In this document: positions 9,301-16,203 of the stretch, in pieces
Position numbering within the stretch: position 1 is the first letter of the stretch
Layout: every line of letters begins with the position of its first letter
Assembly: GCA_001664505.1 (NCBI GenBank)
Contig: CP011806.1
Location: 4,428,926-4,492,925, forward strand
Direction: 5' to 3'
Length of the DNA: 64,000 nucleotides
Source: Acidobacteria bacterium Mor1
GTDB lineage: Bacteria > Acidobacteriota > Polarisedimenticolia > Polarisedimenticolales > Polarisedimenticolaceae
Notes under the pieces: model-generated
Database searches by the model: none
What the model was told of the DNA's origin: nothing
What the model saw: only the letters and a program-made list of their open reading frames with translations
Position numbers and translations under genes: made by a program

Positions 9301-9530
9301 CCGCCACACTCTACGACGCGATCCGGGGATCGCTCTCGCAATTGCCCGTGGGCGGCACCGGTGAAACCTGTCTCGAGACCGGCGGCGCCGATCTCACCCT
9401 GGTCGATAGCGCGAACCCGGCGGCGGGTGAAGGCTTCACCTATCTGGTGCGAGGGCGCAACGCCTGCGGCAGCGGCAGCTACGGTTTCTCGAGCGACGGC
9501 GCGGAGCGCACGACCAACGTTTGCCCCTAG
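6399..9530 (+). CDS. Large secreted kelch-repeat (beta-propeller) protein with PPIase-like N-terminal helices
   Basis: The 1043-residue protein starts with a signal peptide (about 1-20), then a short tandem segment of DRVAATD-type heptads (about 28-52), then a ~110-residue helical region resembling SurA/PpiC N-terminal domains. From about residue 215 to 905 there are 14 kelch-type repeats of about 48 residues, each with AVWTGSEMIVWGG and GGRYDPVSDSW signatures, enough for two seven-bladed propellers. A D-rich calcium-type stretch (DLDVDGVADGCDCAPSD) leads into a C-terminal module ending YLVRGRNACGSGSYG. That module recurs in the cytochrome at 25567-28620. GGGGGAG precedes the ATG. Likely surface or secreted binding protein; ligand unknown. 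Confidence 0.85.
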   Translation: MLQIAMFLWISAATFPVDAAERTVGFADRVAATDDRVAATDDRVVTLDDRVAAQQAIDQVYRRFTVGAAAIDPAHAEQRARRRVLEDLRLSLVVADQWGAAVTDAALQAELERIARDTRMPARLDAVYGALHRDPVMVREVFARSVLVRRLARRFFSADSRLQNYESWDTWWAAARDRYEPETSSKSAATLAPLPTPRTLGASTEAAACAPDDTWTESSLDDHPDPRHAHTAVWTGTRMIVWGGSIHNDVAGTGAIYDPLTDAWSTISNVGAPRPRQQHTAIWTGSEMIVWGGDGWTDGVSIGGRYDPVTNTWSPMSQAGAPNGRRSHAAVWTGSEMIVWGGVQTNGGPSTLQTGGRYDPVSDSWTPTSLTDAPPASQGATAVWTGSEMIVWGGSEGLFSGDALRSGGRYDPVSDSWTATNLDGAPLARTGHSAVWSGDEMIIFAGISAGGTGGRYDPQSDSWTATSLPNFFGTRYNHAAFWTGSEMIIWGGDGGSGTSDERGDGELYDPQTDSWSPVSALDAPTPRTQAGAVWTGEQLIVWGGRHSGRDYVTGGRYDLASDSWTPTHVSDAPALRQDHAAVWTGNELIVWGGIAPGRLLYQAAPLADGARYDPLVDTWTPTSVAGAPTARYGHEAVWTGSEMVLWGGIDSAHTDTGARYDPLLDQWSAITTTGAPAAREQHTATWTGSEMVVFGGQLDSGDVTSTGARYNPGTDSWTSLPTFNAPEARRLHTSVWADGDVMIWGGLGETTRDPIELDSGSRYSTSLNAWIRIPRFDAPGPRYGHVSVWTGSELIVWGGRNDTDQATLGNGGRFERNAGVWQALDDAGAPEGRRFASAVWTDEGMFVWGGDSSDFLELSSGGRYDDATDSWSASSLLGAPQGRLDSTLVWTGDAAILWGGHVGGHGLNTGGFYAVGNPDLDVDGVADGCDCAPSDPGVFAAPGDIGGLVFDSDKETLSWGSLAAQSGSATLYDAIRGSLSQLPVGGTGETCLETGGADLTLVDSANPAAGEGFTYLVRGRNACGSGSYGFSSDGAERTTNVCP
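6480..6557 (+). repeat. 21-bp in-frame tandem repeat in the kelch gene
   Basis: Units start at 6480, 6501, 6522 and 6543 (last one partial). Each begins GACCGGGTCG; the first two are identical over 21 bases and the third diverges in its second half. They encode DRVAATD heptads, so copy-number change would keep the reading frame. Confidence 0.9.
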
Positions 9531-9627
9531 CGGACGGTATCGCGCCATTGGCGCAATGACCCCTTTCGCGCAGGCGGGGGAACGGAGGTAGACTCTCGGA
9601 GTCGCCTTCGTTCCTCCGGAGCGCCCG

Positions 9628-10098
9628 ATGAAACCTGCCCCCTCGAGTTGCGTCGCTGCCGCTCTCCTGCTGACGGTCGCCGCTACGGCGACCTCCTGCG
9701 GCAGTTCGAGCAGCGACAGCCCGACCGCCCCCGCTACCATGCAGGTGACTTTCGAATACGCCGCCGACACGAGCGTCGATCCCGGCGTCGATTTCGCGAC
9801 CTGTTCTCCGACCGGTGCGGTGTTCACCACCCATCTGCACTTCATCTGGAACGGTTGGGATGACCGCCGGGCGATGACCGCCGTCGGCAACGACCGCTTT
9901 GTCTACACCGGACCGGTGCCGACGGGGCGGGACCTGACCGTTGCTCTCCACGACCCCAACATCTGCCTGACCGGGGATGTCTACGTCGCGCCCTCGAATC
10001 TCAGCGCCAACGGAGTTCCGCTGAACCGGGTGGTCAACGTGTTTCAGGGGACGGGGATCGCTTTTCGCCACGAGGCTGACGGAACGATCGTTCCGTAG
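9628..10098 (+). CDS. Small lipoprotein of unknown function
   Basis: A 156-residue protein with an N-terminal hydrophobic stretch and a lipobox-like ATATSCGSS, followed by a low-complexity SSSSDSPTAP linker, so a lipidated, envelope-located product is expected. The body has beta-type sequence (MQVTFEYAAD, HLHFIWNGWDD, NRFVYTGPV-like stretches) and two Cys (in FATCSP and PNICLTG) that could form a disulfide. I recognise no family. It follows the kelch gene by about 100 bases on the same strand and is convergent, 2 bases apart, with the nitrobindin gene. Confidence 0.7.
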   Translation: MKPAPSSCVAAALLLTVAATATSCGSSSSDSPTAPATMQVTFEYAADTSVDPGVDFATCSPTGAVFTTHLHFIWNGWDDRRAMTAVGNDRFVYTGPVPTGRDLTVALHDPNICLTGDVYVAPSNLSANGVPLNRVVNVFQGTGIAFRHEADGTIVP

Positions 10099-10099
10099 C

Positions 10100-10585
10100 T
10101 CAGTCGATCCGCTCCAACTGCGCGATCAGGTGCTGCTGAAGCTCCGGCTCCGGCGTGGTGTGGGTCGCCATGTACACGATGTAGTGCAGCTGGTCGCCTT
10201 CCAGCCGGAAGGTGCGGCGGGTCGCGTGAAGCCGTGGATCGTGGGCCAACACGACATGATCCAGCGTCACCGAGAAACCGGACCCGTCGACCAGCGTCTC
10301 GGGCTTGCCGCGCAGCACCTCGACCCGGCCGCTGTCCTGGGCGCTGGACATCTCGATAGCGCCATCCTCCATCAGGCGGATGAACCCGGATTCCCAATGG
10401 CTCGGTTCCCGGTCGGGCAGCAGGTAGGCCCGTTGCTCGAAATGGAACATCGGGTAGGCCCGGTCCAGTTCGAAGCGCAGGGTCTCCTCGTAGCGGAAGG
10501 CGTCGATGGTCGGGTAGTCGCCCCGGCCGGTGCCGCGCCAGGTGCCGTGGAGGGCCGAGATCAGTTCGAGGGTCGTGTCGATCAT
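10100..10585 (-). CDS. Nitrobindin / FABP-like haem-binding protein
   Basis: The 161-residue protein begins with the family signature LHGTWRGTGRGDYPTI (the GxWxGxG motif that opens the ten-stranded barrel) and later shows YEETLRF, ESGFIRL and LHYIVYMATHT, all in the order seen in nitrobindins (formerly DUF1794, THAP4 C-terminal-like). Family members hold ferric haem b in a small beta-barrel and can isomerise peroxynitrite to nitrate. The proximal His in this family lies near the C-terminus; HTTPEPELQQHL offers two candidates. No signal peptide is visible, so cytoplasmic. It is the last gene of the minus-strand run that starts with the amidohydrolase at 12758. Confidence 0.85.
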   Translation of the reverse strand: MIDTTLELISALHGTWRGTGRGDYPTIDAFRYEETLRFELDRAYPMFHFEQRAYLLPDREPSHWESGFIRLMEDGAIEMSSAQDSGRVEVLRGKPETLVDGSGFSVTLDHVVLAHDPRLHATRRTFRLEGDQLHYIVYMATHTTPEPELQQHLIAQLERID

Positions 10586-10614
10586 CCGGCGAGGATAGCA
10601 GGGCGGACTGTCGC

Positions 10615-11403
10615 CTATTCCACTGAAAGCGTCTCGATCACGTCGTTGCCCAGGTGCCGGTCGTCGTCGTTCATGTGCCAGCTGCGGGTCTTCGGCAGCT
10701 TGAGCCCATCGGCCTCGACCAGGCCCTCGAACACCAGGTACTCGCCGACCCGGGTTGGATCGGCGCGATCGAAGCGCACCCCGACGTTCTGACCCGTGGG
10801 CAGGAAGTAGTAGGTCCAGATGTCGCTGCCCGCTTCGGCCGGGTAGCGCACGGTCAGGGCCTCTACCGCCTGGCCCATGAATTCGGTTTGTTCAACCGCA
10901 GGGTCGAGCTCGGCGCCCGGGTCGCCGACGTTCATCGGGAACCCGGCGAGGAAACCGAAGTAGTTGCGCCAGAAGAGACCGTCCTCTCGGTCGAGCACCA
11001 GCTTCTTGCGCAGCTCCGGATCGATCTCGCTGCTGCCGTCGACCTCGACGTGCACCTCTCCGTCGCGTACGGAGTATTCGAGCCGGGTGCCGCGGTAGTG
11101 CCCCGACAGGCCGAAGCCGAAGACGGCGGGTTCGGTGGTCATCTCGAGGCGCAACCGTTCGGCCCCGTCGTCGCCGGTACCCGACCAGGTCATGGTCACG
11201 GGGCGGGTGCCCCAGCTTCCCGCGGGATCGTGGAAGGCCATGGCCCGGGTCAGGAGCTGCTCGGCCTCGGTCCCGGGTTCCGCCGCCGCCGCAGGCTCAT
11301 CCAGCGGTTCCTGGGTTTCGTGTGCCGTGCTCCCGCAGGCCGGTGCCAGCAGAGCCATTCCGACAATCAAGGCCCACGCGCCTACCTTCGTACCGTGAAT
11401 CAT
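10615..11403 (-). CDS. Lipoprotein, DUF6503-like
   Basis: The first 25 residues are a lipoprotein signal with LLAPACGS, so Cys23 is probably lipidated. The mature 240-residue body contains RAMAFHDPAGSW near its start, DREDGLFWRNYFGFLAGFP in the middle and WHMNDDDRHLG near the end, with repeated beta-strands such as MTMTWSGTG-like and VHVEVDGSS segments. This order matches DUF6503 as I recall it, an uncharacterised periplasmic family whose fold may relate to outer-membrane lipoprotein carriers. GGAG lies 5 bases before the ATG. Function unknown; the product should sit in the periplasm attached to a membrane. Confidence 0.7.
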   Translation of the reverse strand: MIHGTKVGAWALIVGMALLAPACGSTAHETQEPLDEPAAAAEPGTEAEQLLTRAMAFHDPAGSWGTRPVTMTWSGTGDDGAERLRLEMTTEPAVFGFGLSGHYRGTRLEYSVRDGEVHVEVDGSSEIDPELRKKLVLDREDGLFWRNYFGFLAGFPMNVGDPGAELDPAVEQTEFMGQAVEALTVRYPAEAGSDIWTYYFLPTGQNVGVRFDRADPTRVGEYLVFEGLVEADGLKLPKTRSWHMNDDDRHLGNDVIETLSVE

Positions 11404-11432
11404 CGAAGCTCCAATACATCGTCTCTTGGTCG

Positions 11433-12758
11433 CTAGTGAACGGAAGGGGGGAGTTCGCCGAGCAAAGCCCGGGTCGTGTCTTCGAAACTCGCCTGGGGCA
11501 GTCCGTCCAACCCACGTCGCTGTCCGATGCCGTCTTGAATGACCTCGAGCATGCAGCCGCGGGCGAACGCCCCCGGGTCGTCGATCACGTCACCGTCGCA
11601 AACCAGAAGGTCCGCTCGCCTGCCCGGAGCGATCACCCCGGTGTCGTCCTGGCCGATCTCCGCGGCGGCCAGCCCGGTCGAGCCGTACCAGGCCTGCAGC
11701 GGGCTCAGTCCGTCGCGGACCAGGTGCACCAGCTCCATCCAGTTGCGGCCGTGCATGCCGGTCAGCACCGGATCGGTCCCCATCAGGATCGGCAAGCCGC
11801 CCTTGCGCGCGTATTCCACCGCCCTGGCGTGGACCTCGGCCACCTGTTTGGCCTTCTCCATCACGAAGGGGTCGAGGCCTCCCATGCGAATCAGTTCATC
11901 GATGATCCAGGAGGTGGGCGTCACCGTGCAGCCCTTCTCGTGAGCCTGCTCCACCAGCCGATCGTCCATGAAGGACATGTGCTGGATGTCGTGAACGCCG
12001 CAGGCGATGCCGAGTTCGATCCCCGACGCGCTATGGGCGTGGGCCGCGACCTTCATCCCACGGGCGGCCGCCTCATCGCAGATCGCCGTCAGCTCCTCCT
12101 GGGTGAACTCGCGATGCTCCAGCTCGTCGCCTGGTGAGGCGACGCCGGGGCTCGAACAGACCTTGATCAGATCGGCACCGCAGGCCTTGATCTCCCGTAC
12201 CCGTTTGCGGCACTCCACAGCTCCGTCGACGATGCTCGACGGACGCCCAGGAGCGGGAGGCCACAGTTTCGACAGTTCCGCGTGGCAGCGGTCGGGGCCG
12301 CGGAAGTCGGCGTGGCCGCCGGTGGTCGAGAGCATACAGATCGAGATCTTGAGCCGCGGTCCGCGAATCAACCCGTCGTCGACCATCCGTTTCAGCGCGT
12401 GGGTTGCGCCGCCCACATCCCGCATGGTCGTCACGCCGCCGTCGATCAGGGTGCGGGTCAGGATCTTCTCGGCGTAGATCACCGAGTCAGGGCCGCCGGC
12501 CTTGACGATGTCGTCCTCCTGCAAACCGAACAGGGTCACGTGGCCGTGGCAGTCGATCAGCCCGGGGGTCACGGTCTTGCCGCTGAGGTCGATCACCCGG
12601 AAGTCGCGATCGGGGTTCGACGCCGGCAGGTTCGGGTCGTGAGGGCGTACTTCCTTGATGAGGCTTCCCTCGAGGTGCACGTCGACACCCCTCGAGACCG
12701 CCGAGGGTTCGGCGCCGGAGCCGTCGTAGAGCTTCTGAATGTTGGCCAGAACGATCAT
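11433..12758 (-). CDS. Amidohydrolase (imidazolonepropionase/prolidase-like)
   Basis: This 441-residue enzyme has the amidohydrolase TIM-barrel metal motifs in order: GLIDCHGHV (first two His ligands), LIKVCSSPG (position of the bridging Lys), VAAHAHS and IQHMSF (further His ligands) and GTDPV (catalytic Asp). The flanking small beta-sandwich includes GKTVTPG at the start and PGRRADLLVCDG at the end. The subfamily contains aryldialkylphosphatase-like and Xaa-Pro dipeptidase-like hydrolases that cleave amide or peptide bonds in modified dipeptides. No signal peptide, so cytoplasmic. GGAGGG just upstream of the ATG supports the start. Exact substrate cannot be inferred. Confidence 0.88.
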   Translation of the reverse strand: MIVLANIQKLYDGSGAEPSAVSRGVDVHLEGSLIKEVRPHDPNLPASNPDRDFRVIDLSGKTVTPGLIDCHGHVTLFGLQEDDIVKAGGPDSVIYAEKILTRTLIDGGVTTMRDVGGATHALKRMVDDGLIRGPRLKISICMLSTTGGHADFRGPDRCHAELSKLWPPAPGRPSSIVDGAVECRKRVREIKACGADLIKVCSSPGVASPGDELEHREFTQEELTAICDEAAARGMKVAAHAHSASGIELGIACGVHDIQHMSFMDDRLVEQAHEKGCTVTPTSWIIDELIRMGGLDPFVMEKAKQVAEVHARAVEYARKGGLPILMGTDPVLTGMHGRNWMELVHLVRDGLSPLQAWYGSTGLAAAEIGQDDTGVIAPGRRADLLVCDGDVIDDPGAFARGCMLEVIQDGIGQRRGLDGLPQASFEDTTRALLGELPPSVH

Positions 12759-12794
12759 GGACCCTCCGTCGGATTCGATCCGCGAGGGCCCAGT

Positions 12795-13931
12795 CTACTT
12801 GGAAATCTCGAATGCCCCGGCGTGTTGCCGGTCCGAACGCCGGCGGGCTCCGAAGCCGAGCAGCAGACCGACCAGGGCTCCTCCAAGGTGCCCTCCGGCG
12901 GAGACGGTACCGAGACCCTGGTTCTGTTCGATGGCGAGATAGAACTGGAGGATCAGCCAGAAGACGAACGCGCCCCATGCGGGAAGCCTCAGCCATGCGG
13001 CCCGATAGGCATAGAACGCGAGAAGGCCGATGCGGGCGTGGGGCAAGCGGCAGGCGTAGTAGGCCAGCACCCCTGAGATCCCTGCGCTGGCTCCGACGAG
13101 CGGCCGCGTCAGGTCGTCTGCCGGGACCAGCAGCAGGTGTCCGAGGTTGCCGGCCAGGTCGGAGGCCAGGATCAATACCAGGTAGCGGGCTTTGCCGAGG
13201 AGCGATTCGACGCTGTCGCCGAAGATCAGCAGGAAGTACAGGTTGCCCAGCAGGTGCCAGGCGTCGGCGTGGACGAAAAATGAACTGAGTAGGGTCAGCC
13301 CGCCCATGCGTGCCGTCTCTGCCGGGATCCAGCCGAACTGGCGGATGCCGTCGTGCGTGCTCAGCACGATGACGCTCACCACGAAGATCAGCGCCGACAG
13401 GCCCCAGGTGGCCAGCGGCACGATTCCGTGACCGTGGGACTCCGCCTCCACCGGCAGTCCCAGGATGCCGGGCACCAGCTTCCAGCCCGCGTCGACCCCC
13501 TGGAGTTCCGCGTCCTGTTTGCGGTTCTCGTCCATGCGGGTGAGTTCGACCTTGGCCAGCATCTTGCGGGCTTCGGCGGGGAGCTCAGCGTTCGCCGGCT
13601 GCGGCGTCGGCTGCGGTGTGAAGCGGGCGAACTCTCCATGATCGAACCAGACGATCTGGCAGCTACGACAACCGTCGAGCTCTACCGCACCACCCGGCAG
13701 GCCGACGGAAACCGCCTGCATCGGCGCCAGACAGCCGGGGCAGTCACGTTGGGCCTGGAGTTCGCTCCGTACGATCGCACCCCAGACCCGGTTGACCTCG
13801 TCCCGCTTCAGCGCCTTGCGCAACAGGCCGACGGTCGCGGACCGGCCGGAGCAGCGGTCACAGCACAGGTAGCGGCCGCGCGGTCCGGCGGCGCTCTTGA
13901 GCGGGATGCTGCAGCGAGGACAGGTGAACAT
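12795..13931 (-). CDS. Rhomboid intramembrane serine protease with N-terminal zinc fingers
   Basis: The N-terminal ~95 residues carry two Cys-pair modules (CPRC...CDRC and CPGC...CRSC), resembling the TFIIB-type zinc finger (zf-TFIIB) found in other bacterial proteins. A linker of about 70 residues leads to a rhomboid core: HLLGNLYFLLIFGDSVE, the nucleophile motif GASAGISGVL, and AGGHLGGALVG with the second catalytic His. Rhomboids cut transmembrane helices inside the lipid bilayer; the cytoplasmic zinc fingers may recruit a partner, which is inference. The ribosome binding site is weak. A terminator-like hairpin (13991-14022) separates it from the M56 gene upstream. Confidence 0.88.
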   Translation of the reverse strand: MFTCPRCSIPLKSAAGPRGRYLCCDRCSGRSATVGLLRKALKRDEVNRVWGAIVRSELQAQRDCPGCLAPMQAVSVGLPGGAVELDGCRSCQIVWFDHGEFARFTPQPTPQPANAELPAEARKMLAKVELTRMDENRKQDAELQGVDAGWKLVPGILGLPVEAESHGHGIVPLATWGLSALIFVVSVIVLSTHDGIRQFGWIPAETARMGGLTLLSSFFVHADAWHLLGNLYFLLIFGDSVESLLGKARYLVLILASDLAGNLGHLLLVPADDLTRPLVGASAGISGVLAYYACRLPHARIGLLAFYAYRAAWLRLPAWGAFVFWLILQFYLAIEQNQGLGTVSAGGHLGGALVGLLLGFGARRRSDRQHAGAFEISK

Positions 13932-13990
13932 GCTTGCCCGAGTGTACGCACCCGGGCGAGAAACGGTTCCGTCGACAGGTTGGAATCAAA

Positions 13991-14022
13991 GGGGCCGCAG
14001 GACGCACCGTTCCCGCGGCCCC
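13991..14022 (-). terminator. Terminator of the BlaI-M56 operon
   Basis: Eight-base perfect stem GGGGCCGC/GCGGCCCC (13991-13998 with 14015-14022), followed on the minus strand by TTTGATT. It lies immediately downstream of the M56-thioredoxin gene. Confidence 0.6.
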
Positions 14023-14034
14023 CTTGGAGGAGGG

Positions 14035-15645
14035 TCAGTTCGCAGAGGCGACGACGTTGTTCCCCTCGATGGCCTCGAGGATCATGCGGGTCATCTGCTC
14101 CGGGTTGCCCCGGGGGAGCAGCGTGACCTTGCCGTCACGGTCGATCAGGTAACGAGCGGGCACACCCTTGACGCCGAAGGCCCGGCTGACGTCGCTCTTC
14201 CAGCCGCCTTCGGCATGGAGTTGCGGCCAGACGAAGCCGTACTCCTCGACGAACGCCTCGGTGTCCTCGACGGTCTTGCTGAACGAGACACCCAGGATCT
14301 GGATGTCACGCCCGACCTGCTCGTGGAGCCGGGTCATCTGCGGCGCTTCCGCCGTGCAGAACTTGCACCACTCGGCCCAGAAGTCGACCAGCACCAGTTG
14401 TCCGCGCAGGTCCGAGAGCCGGACGCGCTCGCCGTAGGAGGATTCGAACACCAGGTCGGGCAGGTCGCCGGCGATCGGAGTTTCGGCATGTCCCTGGACC
14501 TTGTCGCAGTCGAGGTTCGCGCAGTCGGTGTTGCAGTCGACCTTGTCACAGTCGCAGTCGCAGTCCTTGTTCAGATGGTGGCCGGCGGCGTCGCCGTCGA
14601 TTCGTTCGGCCCGGTCAGCGGGCACCAGCACCGGTGCGTCATTCAGGTCAGGCCAGTTGGCCGCGGTGGTGGTCGCCACCAGGATCATCAGGAACGAGCC
14701 CACGAGGGTCAGGCCCAGCGCCCGCCTGCGCGAGCGGAAGGGTGAGGGGTTTCGGAACAGCATGTCGATTCTCCTGCGGAGGTGCGCTCCGCGATCCGAG
14801 ATGGTGGCCATCGCGGTCGAGGCCACGACCCGCCGGGCGACCGCCATCTCGGCGACGCGCAGCAAGCAGTTTCCATAGTCGCCGGCGCGTACGCCGCGGC
14901 GAATCACCGCTTCGTCGCAGGCCAGCTCCTGGAGGTCCGATAGCTCCCGGGTCCAGCCGTAGGCGGCGGGGTTCCAGAAGTAGAGGACGCGGATCAGTTC
15001 GAAAGCCACGCTCCAGATCGGATCGTGGCGCCGGTAGTGTTGAAGTTCGTGACAGATGGCGACACGCATCATCTGCGAGTCGCGCATCATCCAGACCGGC
15101 ACGACCACGTGGGCCCTGCCGAAGATTGCCGTGGAAAACGGCACCGAAGCGCGATCCGACACCACCACCGACACTCGGCCGATGCGGCGGAGGGGTACCG
15201 AGGCACGCACGATTTGACGTAGTTGAAACACCCGCCGGAGGGCGACGAAGCCCGAACCGGCAAGGCCGAACAGCAGCGCGGCGCCGAAGTACGGAGCGGC
15301 GGTCTGCAGCCACGAAGCATTGACCACCGAGACCGTATCGCCGGCAGCGGGGGAGCTGCTCAGCATGCCGGAGAGCGCGCCGAAAAGGCGATTCAGCTCT
15401 TCCGCGCCGGCACTGACGGCGCTGCCTGCGGCAGCGCCTGCAGGAAGTTTCAGCGAGAGCAGGCCGTGGGCCGCCAGCGGGGCGAGGAGCGCTGCAGCGA
15501 AGAGCAGCCGCCCGGCACCGATCATGCCGCTGGGGTCGATATGTTGCTGCATGGAGCGGCGTGCGGTGCGCAGGATGAGGTAGGCGACGGCCAGCACGAG
15601 GCCCAGCTCGAGATAGGCCAGTAGAGCCGTTGAGAGCACATTCAT
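14035..15645 (-). CDS. BlaR1-like M56 metalloprotease fused to a TlpA-type thioredoxin
   Basis: The 536-residue protein begins with several membrane segments (about 5-25, 43-60 and 110-137) and a M56 protease domain with HELQH at 199-203 and LACDEAV at 241-247. A further membrane segment (about 308-328) leads to a linker with six Cys in Asp-rich context (Cys362, 364, 366, 371, 375, 380) and then a TlpA/redoxin domain (about 392-530) with AEWCKFC (Cys427, Cys430) and cis-Pro496. BlaR1-type proteins sense a signal outside and cleave a BlaI repressor inside; here the usual penicillin-binding sensor is replaced by a redox domain, so redox or metal sensing is my inference. The ATG overlaps the repressor stop codon by 4 bases. 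Confidence 0.85.
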   Translation of the reverse strand: MNVLSTALLAYLELGLVLAVAYLILRTARRSMQQHIDPSGMIGAGRLLFAAALLAPLAAHGLLSLKLPAGAAAGSAVSAGAEELNRLFGALSGMLSSSPAAGDTVSVVNASWLQTAAPYFGAALLFGLAGSGFVALRRVFQLRQIVRASVPLRRIGRVSVVVSDRASVPFSTAIFGRAHVVVPVWMMRDSQMMRVAICHELQHYRRHDPIWSVAFELIRVLYFWNPAAYGWTRELSDLQELACDEAVIRRGVRAGDYGNCLLRVAEMAVARRVVASTAMATISDRGAHLRRRIDMLFRNPSPFRSRRRALGLTLVGSFLMILVATTTAANWPDLNDAPVLVPADRAERIDGDAAGHHLNKDCDCDCDKVDCNTDCANLDCDKVQGHAETPIAGDLPDLVFESSYGERVRLSDLRGQLVLVDFWAEWCKFCTAEAPQMTRLHEQVGRDIQILGVSFSKTVEDTEAFVEEYGFVWPQLHAEGGWKSDVSRAFGVKGVPARYLIDRDGKVTLLPRGNPEQMTRMILEAIEGNNVVASAN

Positions 15646-16037
15646 GGTTCGAGTCGCTCCTTCAAGCGCGCCTGGATCTCCCGGAGCTCCTCGGCGGACA
15701 TGCCTTCGTCATCGAGCAGGCGCATCACCATCGCCGAAGGGGTTCCGTCGAACACCTTGTCGACGAGATCGCGCACGCTGCGGCTCTCGTAGTCGGTCTT
15801 GCTGACGGCCGGGGCGTAGAGGTGGGCTTTCCCGTCCTTGCGGGTCTGCACCAGCTTCTTCTTTTCCAGGATGCGCAGCACCGTCGACACCGAGGTGTAG
15901 GCCAGCTGGCGATTGGCCGGCAGCTGTTCCAGTACGTCGCGCACGGTGGCCTCGCCGGTCTGCCAGAGCACCGTCATCAACTCGAGTTCGACGTCGGTCA
16001 GCAGTTTCGGTTCGGCTTCCTTTTTCGGTCGTCCCAT
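15642..16037 (-). CDS. BlaI/MecI-family transcriptional repressor
   Basis: The 131-residue protein has the winged-helix pattern of the BlaI/MecI/CopY family: LTDVELELMTVLW, then the recognition region LAYTSVSTVLRILEKKKLV and the wing RKDGKAHLYAP. These repressors bind DNA as dimers and are inactivated when a M56 partner cleaves them near the start of the dimerisation region; the partner gene follows directly with a 4-base overlap. CGGAGG precedes the ATG by 7 bases. A perfect palindrome, TACTAAGATTTTAGTA, lies in its promoter and is the likely binding site, so the operon should be self-repressed. Confidence 0.92.
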   Translation of the reverse strand: MGRPKKEAEPKLLTDVELELMTVLWQTGEATVRDVLEQLPANRQLAYTSVSTVLRILEKKKLVQTRKDGKAHLYAPAVSKTDYESRSVRDLVDKVFDGTPSAMVMRLLDDEGMSAEELREIQARLKERLEP

Positions 16038-16060
16038 TCCGTAGCCTCCGAGGCATAACG

Positions 16061-16084
16061 TACTAAGATTTTAGTAGGAGTCAA
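16061..16084 (-). promoter_or_regulatory. BlaI-type operator overlapping the operon promoter
   Basis: TACTAA-GATT-TTAGTA (16061-16076) is a perfect 6-base inverted repeat. On the minus strand TTGACT (16084-16079) fits a -35 box and places the palindrome in the -35/-10 spacer, where a bound repressor would block RNA polymerase. The match to known BlaI operators is by symmetry and position. Confidence 0.65.
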
Positions 16085-16203
16085 CTAAAAAAATAGCACG
16101 TCTTTTTTCCGGCACCGGTGGCGGGTTTGCCCCGCGGGCTGCGTTACCCCGGATGACAGGCAAGAACGCAGGCAGATACGCCAAGAAACGAGGAGAGAAC
16201 GAG

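Noticed and set aside
9542-9554. GCGCC-ATT-GGCGC hairpin after the kelch gene as terminator
   Set aside because: Only 5 bp and no T-run, so not counted as a terminator.
6978-9890. 970-codon antisense frame opposite the kelch gene
   Set aside because: Mirror of a repetitive high-GC gene; the plus-strand frame has signal peptide, repeats and family motifs, the antisense has none.
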